Shown here: positions 59,823 to 64,000 of the stretch, in pieces
Position numbering within the stretch: position 1 is the stretch's first letter
Layout of the letters: every line of letters begins with the position of its first letter
Assembly (NCBI RefSeq): GCF_003711205.1
Contig: NZ_CP031013.1
Span: 2,088,501 to 2,152,500 of the forward strand
Length of the DNA: 64,000 nt
Source: Polaromonas sp. SP1
GTDB taxonomy: Bacteria; Pseudomonadota; Gammaproteobacteria; Burkholderiales; Burkholderiaceae_C
Direction of reading: 5' to 3'
The notes under the pieces: generated by a model
Told to the model about the DNA's origin: nothing
The model's database searches: none
Seen by the model: only the letters and a program-made list of their open reading frames with translations
Translations under genes and position numbers: made by a program

Positions 59823-60734
59823 TCAGCGCAAAAAGCGCTGCAGGTGCGCGGCCACCAGGGCAGGCTGCTCATGCACGATCCAGTGCGTCGCGCCTTCAAT
59901 CCGGCGCAGGTCCATGCGCGGCACGTAATCACCCAATCCATCGAGCAAAGAAGCCGGCAGCGCGATGTCGTCCATGGCCCACAGCACCAGCGTGGGCAGC
60001 TTCACCTCCAGCATCTCGCGCGGAATCGTCACGCCGGCCGCGGCCGGGTCGTTGTGCGGAGGCCCGGGCCGCGGCGGGCGCAGCGGCGAGGCGCGGTAGT
60101 AGTTGCAGGGGCCCGTCAGGCCCTGGCGCCAGATGGCGCGGTATTGTTCCCGCACGGCGTCCGTCAGCCAGGCGTGGGGGCCGTCGGCCGCGCCCATCTT
60201 GGTAAAAAACTCCCACAGGCGGCGAAAGTCGTCTTCGGCCAGCAGGGCTTCGGCGTCCGGCCGGATCAAAAAATTCATGTAGGCGCTGGCGGCCTGTTGT
60301 TCGGTCGAGTGCTGCAGTTCGCGCAAAAAAGTGCCCGGGTGCGGCGAGTTGATGATCGCCAGCTTTTTCGTCAACGCCGGCTGGCCGGCCGCCAGGTTCC
60401 AGGCCACGGCGCCGCCCCAGTCATGCGCGATCAAACATTCGAGCGGGCCGCCTTCCAGCGCAATCAGCGCGGCGATGTCCTGCACCAGGTGTTTGGGCCG
60501 GTAGGCCGCGGCCTCGGCCGGCGCGCTGGATTGTTCAAAGCCGCGCAGGTTGGGCGCGATGCAGCGATAGCCGCCGTTTTCAGGCTGGGCGAAATGTTCG
60601 AGCAGGCCGTCCCACACAAAAGCAGCTTCGGGGAAGCCGTGCAGGAACATCAACACCGGCCGGCCTTTGGCACCGCTGCTGCGGCATGACAGCGTGATGC
60701 CGTGGGGCAGGGGCTGCAAACTGGTTTTAATCAT
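59823..60734 (-). CDS. Alpha/beta hydrolase, epoxide hydrolase-like
   Basis: A 303-residue alpha/beta hydrolase. MFLHGFPEAAFVWDGLLEHF holds the HGxP oxyanion region; the nucleophile elbow is LIAHDWGGAVAWNLA, with Asp in place of Ser, which points to epoxide hydrolase or dehalogenase chemistry; the catalytic His is in GATHWIVHEQP near the end. The gene fills exactly the space between an inverted pair of interspersed repeats, with one to two bases to spare at each end. Confidence 0.88.
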   Translation of the reverse strand: MIKTSLQPLPHGITLSCRSSGAKGRPVLMFLHGFPEAAFVWDGLLEHFAQPENGGYRCIAPNLRGFEQSSAPAEAAAYRPKHLVQDIAALIALEGGPLECLIAHDWGGAVAWNLAAGQPALTKKLAIINSPHPGTFLRELQHSTEQQAASAYMNFLIRPDAEALLAEDDFRRLWEFFTKMGAADGPHAWLTDAVREQYRAIWRQGLTGPCNYYRASPLRPPRPGPPHNDPAAAGVTIPREMLEVKLPTLVLWAMDDIALPASLLDGLGDYVPRMDLRRIEGATHWIVHEQPALVAAHLQRFLR

Positions 60735-60736
60735 GG

Positions 60737-60800
60737 TGCTACGCTTTTGATAGCGGCTTGCCCATGTACTGATTGGGCTGGGGCCGGTTTTTGTTCATAA
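60737..60800 (-). repeat. Interspersed repeat copy 12 (reverse)
   Basis: Plus-strand TGCTACGCTTTTGATAGCGG, then CTTGCCCATGTACTGATTGG, then GCTGGGGCCGGTTTTTGTTC and ATAA. It begins two bases before the start codon side of the hydrolase gene. Confidence 0.82.
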
Positions 60801-60836
60801 ACCTGGGCGGCCCCGCCCGCACCCGGATGAGCCCGC

Positions 60837-61568
60837 TCAGTCGTTGGCTTCCGGCTCGGCTTCAATCGCCTTGGCCGCCTTGGCCGGTTTTTCCTGCGGA
60901 TGCGCCCAGTCCCACAAATGCTGGGCGACTTCCTCGACGCCGCGGCGCTTCAGCGAAGAAAACAGTTTGACGTCTCCGCCGCCGGCCTGCAGTCGCACAA
61001 TGGACAGCGCCTTGGCGGCTTCGGTCTTGTTGAGCTTGTCCGACTTGGTCAGCAGCACCAGAAACTTCAGGCCTTCTTCCACCCGGGGCCGGATCACGTC
61101 GAGCAGGATTTCGTCCAGCTCGGTGAGGCCCAGGCGAGGGTCGCACAGCAGCACCACCGCCTTGAGGTTGTCACGCGTCTGCAAATAATTGCCCATTACT
61201 TTTTGCCAGCGGTATTTGGCTTCCTTGGGCACGGCCGCGTAGCCGTAGCCCGGCAAATCGGCCAGCACCGCGTCGGTCACGCCCTGCTTGCCCAGGCTGA
61301 AGAGGTTGATGCTTTGCGTGCGGCCCGGCGTTTTGGAGGCAAACGCCAGCCTGTGCTGCTGCGTCAGGGTGTTGATGCAGGTGGACTTGCCCGCATTGGA
61401 GCGGCCCACAAAGGCGATTTCAGGCACGTCGATACGCGGCAGGTGCATGAGCTCAGGCGCCGTGGTCAGGAACTTGGCCGTGTGCAGCCAGCCCATGGCG
61501 ATCTTGGGATCAGGTGCGCCAGGTGCGGCTGCGGGCAGTTTGGGCTTGGGTGTGGAGGCTGAGGTCAT
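60837..61568 (-). CDS. ysxC: Ribosome biogenesis GTP-binding protein YsxC/EngB
   Basis: A 243-residue GTPase. FVGRSNAGKSTCINTLT is the P-loop, KTPGRTQSINLFSL switch I, DLPGYGYAAVPKEAK switch II and TKSDKLNK the NKxD-type motif. It assists large-subunit assembly. A 30-residue low-complexity N-terminal extension and a C-terminal Ala/Lys/Glu tail are longer than in the E. coli protein. It is divergent from the cytochrome c4 gene. Confidence 0.94.
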   Translation of the reverse strand: MTSASTPKPKLPAAAPGAPDPKIAMGWLHTAKFLTTAPELMHLPRIDVPEIAFVGRSNAGKSTCINTLTQQHRLAFASKTPGRTQSINLFSLGKQGVTDAVLADLPGYGYAAVPKEAKYRWQKVMGNYLQTRDNLKAVVLLCDPRLGLTELDEILLDVIRPRVEEGLKFLVLLTKSDKLNKTEAAKALSIVRLQAGGGDVKLFSSLKRRGVEEVAQHLWDWAHPQEKPAKAAKAIEAEPEAND

Positions 61569-61780
61569 TGGTCGGGCGGTCCCTGAAGGTCGGTTGTGCG
61601 CCACGGGCTTGCGTGGAAGGGAGCAAATGCCCCTGCAGGCGGGGCTTGGAGGGTGCTTGAACCCCAGTGGCGCCGGCGGCCGGTTGCCGCGGCAAGACCC
61701 GAATAATCGGGGATGCCCTGAAGCCATTGTAAAATCAGAAAGTTATAAGTTTTGTGCGCCAACCAATTAAAACCCCCGAT

Positions 61781-62455
61781 ATGAAGCTGTTCGTTACTTC
61801 CCTCCTGGCCGCCCTGTTGGCCGTGCCTGCCATGTCGTCGTTTGCCGCCGGCGAAGCCGCACCCGCGCACGGTGCCGCATCTGCCCCCGCAGCAGCAGCG
61901 CCAGCCAAGGTCGCCAAGCCAGACCTCGTCAAGGGCGGTGCCAGCTTCGCCGCCGTGTGCGTGGCCTGCCACGGCGCCGACGGAAACTCGGGCTCCCCCG
62001 AGAATCCCAAGCTGGCGCAGCAGCACCCTGAATACATCGTCAAGCAGCTGCAGGAGTTCAAGTCCGGCAAGCGCAAGAACGCCGTCATGCAGGGCTTTGC
62101 TTCGGCGCTGTCCGACGAAGACATGAAAAACATCGCTTACTGGGTCACGGCCAACAAGGCCAAACCCGGCTTCGCCAAAGACAAGGAACTGGTTTCCCTG
62201 GGCGAGCGCATTTACCGCGGCGGCGTGCAGGACCGCCAGATCGCCGCCTGCGCAGGCTGCCACAGCCCGACCGGCGCCGGCATTCCTTCGCAATACCCCC
62301 GCCTGGGCGGCCAGCATGCGGCCTACACGGCTGCGCAGCTGACGGCCTTCCGCGACGGTGGCCGCAAGAACAGCATCCCGATGAGCCAGGTCGCCGCCAA
62401 ACTCAATGACCGCGAAATCCGCGCGCTGGCCGATTACATTGCCGGCCTTCGCTAG
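61781..62455 (+). CDS. Di-heme cytochrome c4
   Basis: A 224-residue exported protein. Signal peptide MKLFVTSLLAALLAVPAMSS ending near FAAG, an Ala/Pro linker, and two c-type heme sites: CVACH (Cys60, Cys63, His64) and CAGCH (Cys157, Cys160, His161), with methionines downstream of each as sixth ligand candidates. It shuttles electrons in the periplasm to terminal oxidases. The neighbouring resB gene for cytochrome c assembly fits. Confidence 0.95.
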   Translation: MKLFVTSLLAALLAVPAMSSFAAGEAAPAHGAASAPAAAAPAKVAKPDLVKGGASFAAVCVACHGADGNSGSPENPKLAQQHPEYIVKQLQEFKSGKRKNAVMQGFASALSDEDMKNIAYWVTANKAKPGFAKDKELVSLGERIYRGGVQDRQIAACAGCHSPTGAGIPSQYPRLGGQHAAYTAAQLTAFRDGGRKNSIPMSQVAAKLNDREIRALADYIAGLR

Positions 62456-62460
62456 GCCAC

Positions 62461-62487
62461 AAGCCTGCCGGGAGGCAGGTTTTTTTG
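62461..62487 (+). terminator. Terminator after the cytochrome c4 gene
   Basis: GCCTGCC-GGGA-GGCAGGT followed by TTTTTT, a few bases past the stop codon. Confidence 0.9.
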
Positions 62488-62548
62488 CTGAAAGTACACG
62501 CAGAAGCCCTGCAGTATTGAACCCAAGCCTCCAAAACCAATCACACCA

Positions 62549-62583
62549 AGGCGGGTCTTTCTGATGAAAGCCCGCCTTTTTTC
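62549..62583. terminator. Second hairpin with T-run before resB
   Basis: AAGGCGGGTCTTTC-TGAT-GAAAGCCCGCCTTTTTT. A second strong terminator-like hairpin between cytochrome c4 and resB; it lies about 65 bases before the resB start. Confidence 0.8.
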
Positions 62584-62647
62584 TTTTTCCCGTGCGCGCC
62601 GCCGGCTTTCCTGAGCTGGCCCCAGCTTCCACTCCAGCAATCCAAGC

Positions 62648-64000
62648 ATGACAGTTTCCACCCAGGGTATGAAGGTCAATTGGGGCTCCCGCAGTCTGCG
62701 GGCGTCGGTGGAACTGCTGTCGTCCATGCGGTTTTCGATCTCGCTGCTGACGGTGATCTGCATCGCCTCCATCATCGGCACCGTGCTCAAGCAGGCCGAG
62801 CCGCTGGCCAATTACGTGAACCAGTTCGGCCCGTTCTGGGCGCAGGTGTTCAGCCTGCTCAGCCTCAACACGGTTTACAGCGCCTGGTGGTTTTTGCTGA
62901 TCCTGGCCTTCCTGGTGATCTCCACGTCGCTCTGCATTGCACGAAACGCCCCCAAAATTTTCGCGGACCTGAACCAGCTCAAGGAAAACGTTCGTGAGCA
63001 AAGCCTCAAGGCCTTCGGCCATCGCGCTGAGGCCGCACTGGCCGAATCCCCCGAAGCGGCCGCGTGCCGCATCGGCCAGACGCTGGTGCAAAGCGGCTGG
63101 AAGGTCAAGCTGCAGCAGCGCCAGACAGCCGGGGGCGGCGGCTGGATGGTGGCGGCCAAGAAGGGTGCGGCCAACAAGCTCGGCTATATCGCTGCGCACA
63201 GCGCCATCGTGCTGGTGTGCATAGGCGGCCTGCTCGACGGCGACATGGTCGTGCGTGCGCAGATGTGGCTGAACGACAAGTCCATCTATTCCGGCGGCGG
63301 GCTGATTGCCGATGTGCCGGTGCAGCACCGCCTGAGCGACCGTAACCCGACCTTTCGCGCCAACCTGCTGGTGGCCGAGGGCACGCAATCGGGCACGGCC
63401 ATCCTGAACCAGCCCGGCGGCGTGCTGCTGCAGGAGCTGCCGTTTTCCATCGAGCTCAAGAAATTCATCGTGGAGTACTACTCCACCGGCATGCCCAAGC
63501 TCTTTGCCAGCGACATCATCATTCACGACAAGGAAACCGGCGAGAAAATCCCGGCCCGTGTTGAAGTGAACCACCCGGCCAGCCACCGCGGCATCGAGAT
63601 CTACCAGTCCAGCTTTGACGACGGCGGCTCCAGCGTCACGCTCAAGGCGATTCCCATGGCGGCGGCCAGCAAGCCGTTTGAAATCCAGGGCACGATTGGC
63701 GGCACCAGCCAGCTGACCAACGGGCAAGGCGAGGGCGCCGAAAAACTCACACTCGAATACACCGCGCTGCGTGTCATCAACGTCGAGAACTTCGCCTCGG
63801 GCGGCAGCATGGGCTCAGGCGCTGACGTGCGCAAGGTCGACCTTCACCAGGCCATCGACACACGCCTGGGCGCGGCCAACAAGACCGTGACGCAAAAAGA
63901 GCTGCGCAACGTCGGGCCCAGCGTGAGCTACAAGCTGCGCGACGCGGCCGGGCAGGCCCGCGAATTCCACAACTACATGCTGCCGGTCAAGACCGACCAG
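62648..64000 (+). CDS. resB: Cytochrome c biogenesis protein ResB, N-terminal part
   Basis: A 451-codon open frame that runs to the window edge. The first helices MRFSISLLTVICIASIIGTV (with VLKQ after it) and SAWWFLLILAFLVISTSLCI, the third helix AHSAIVLVCIGGLLDG and a long periplasmic region with PFSIELKKFIVEYYSTG and VNHPASHRGIEIYQSSFDDG follow ResB/CcsB architecture. With ResC/CcsA it forms the system II heme ligation complex at the membrane. The C-terminal part and probably ccsA lie beyond the window. Confidence 0.94.
   Translation, partial: MTVSTQGMKVNWGSRSLRASVELLSSMRFSISLLTVICIASIIGTVLKQAEPLANYVNQFGPFWAQVFSLLSLNTVYSAWWFLLILAFLVISTSLCIARNAPKIFADLNQLKENVREQSLKAFGHRAEAALAESPEAAACRIGQTLVQSGWKVKLQQRQTAGGGGWMVAAKKGAANKLGYIAAHSAIVLVCIGGLLDGDMVVRAQMWLNDKSIYSGGGLIADVPVQHRLSDRNPTFRANLLVAEGTQSGTAILNQPGGVLLQELPFSIELKKFIVEYYSTGMPKLFASDIIIHDKETGEKIPARVEVNHPASHRGIEIYQSSFDDGGSSVTLKAIPMAAASKPFEIQGTIGGTSQLTNGQGEGAEKLTLEYTALRVINVENFASGGSMGSGADVRKVDLHQAIDTRLGAANKTVTQKELRNVGPSVSYKLRDAAGQAREFHNYMLPVKTDQ

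Noticed and set aside
61565..63727. A 720-codon minus-strand frame over cytochrome c4 and resB.
   Set aside because: It is antisense to two clear family genes and crosses two terminator hairpins.

Overview
The window is chromosomal DNA from a high-GC betaproteobacterium, most likely a member of the Comamonadaceae (order Burkholderiales) close to Polaromonas or Rhodoferax. The basis is the set of housekeeping proteins (GroESL with CIRCE, MetK, YsxC, cytochrome c4 followed by ResB, Coq7, HexR/Zwf/Tal/Pgi), three Burkholderia-type trimeric porins, and many copies of a short interspersed repeat built on GCTATTAATTTGATAGC. The genus is inference. I saw no rRNA, tRNA or CRISPR array.

Layout. 0-3.6 kb: LysR regulator (cut by the window edge) divergent from an SDR oxidoreductase, a nitroreductase, a decayed LysR fragment and an iron-sulfur bacterial photolyase. 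3.7-5.4 kb: a small TPR-like protein, then a relic contact-dependent inhibition (CDI) module: an intact orphan CdiI-type immunity gene, a CdiA pretoxin fragment and an internally deleted IS21-family element. 5.4-12.4 kb: the most unusual part, two tandem copies of a five-gene operon (three Roadblock/LC7 proteins, one Ras/MglA-like GTPase, one protein with a probable winged helix). Each copy has a divergent cardiolipin synthase gene; it is intact in copy 1 and a decayed 3' fragment in copy 2. Copies of the interspersed repeat sit at the module boundaries. 12.4-16.3 kb: periplasmic aldehyde oxidoreductase PaoABC. 16.4-20.8 kb: VOC protein with divergent LysR, DoxX protein, an ECF41 sigma factor with its carboxymuconolactone-decarboxylase partner and a matching promoter, and a PEP-mutase/isocitrate-lyase family enzyme. 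21-23.4 kb: FAH-family enzyme, QueC, a small monooxygenase-fold protein.

23.4-32.5 kb: MFS exporter, SbmA/BacA-type ABC transporter, 5'-nucleotidase, late cobalamin genes cobC-cobS-cobT with a zinc-ribbon protein, and biosynthetic threonine deaminase ilvA preceded by a candidate attenuator. 32.7-38.7 kb: OsmC protein, Coq7 and three porins. 38.9-47.4 kb: two DUF3047 lipoproteins bracketing an M20 hydrolase and the hexose-phosphate block hexR, zwf, tal, pgi. 47.4-50.9 kb: OmpW-type protein, DUF805 protein, groEL and groES under CIRCE. 51.2-56.2 kb: a KaiC-like double ATPase directly followed by a hybrid histidine kinase, a small disordered protein and a CHASE3-type histidine kinase. 56.6-64 kb: metK, two LpxL-family acyltransferases, an epoxide-hydrolase-like enzyme bracketed by inverted repeat copies, ysxC, cytochrome c4 and the start of resB.

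Most of the window is ordinary core genome. The accessory signal is concentrated at 4.0-12.4 kb, where repeat copies bound a CDI relic and the duplicated Roadblock/GTPase/cardiolipin-synthase module. That module is the best candidate here for an undescribed signalling system.
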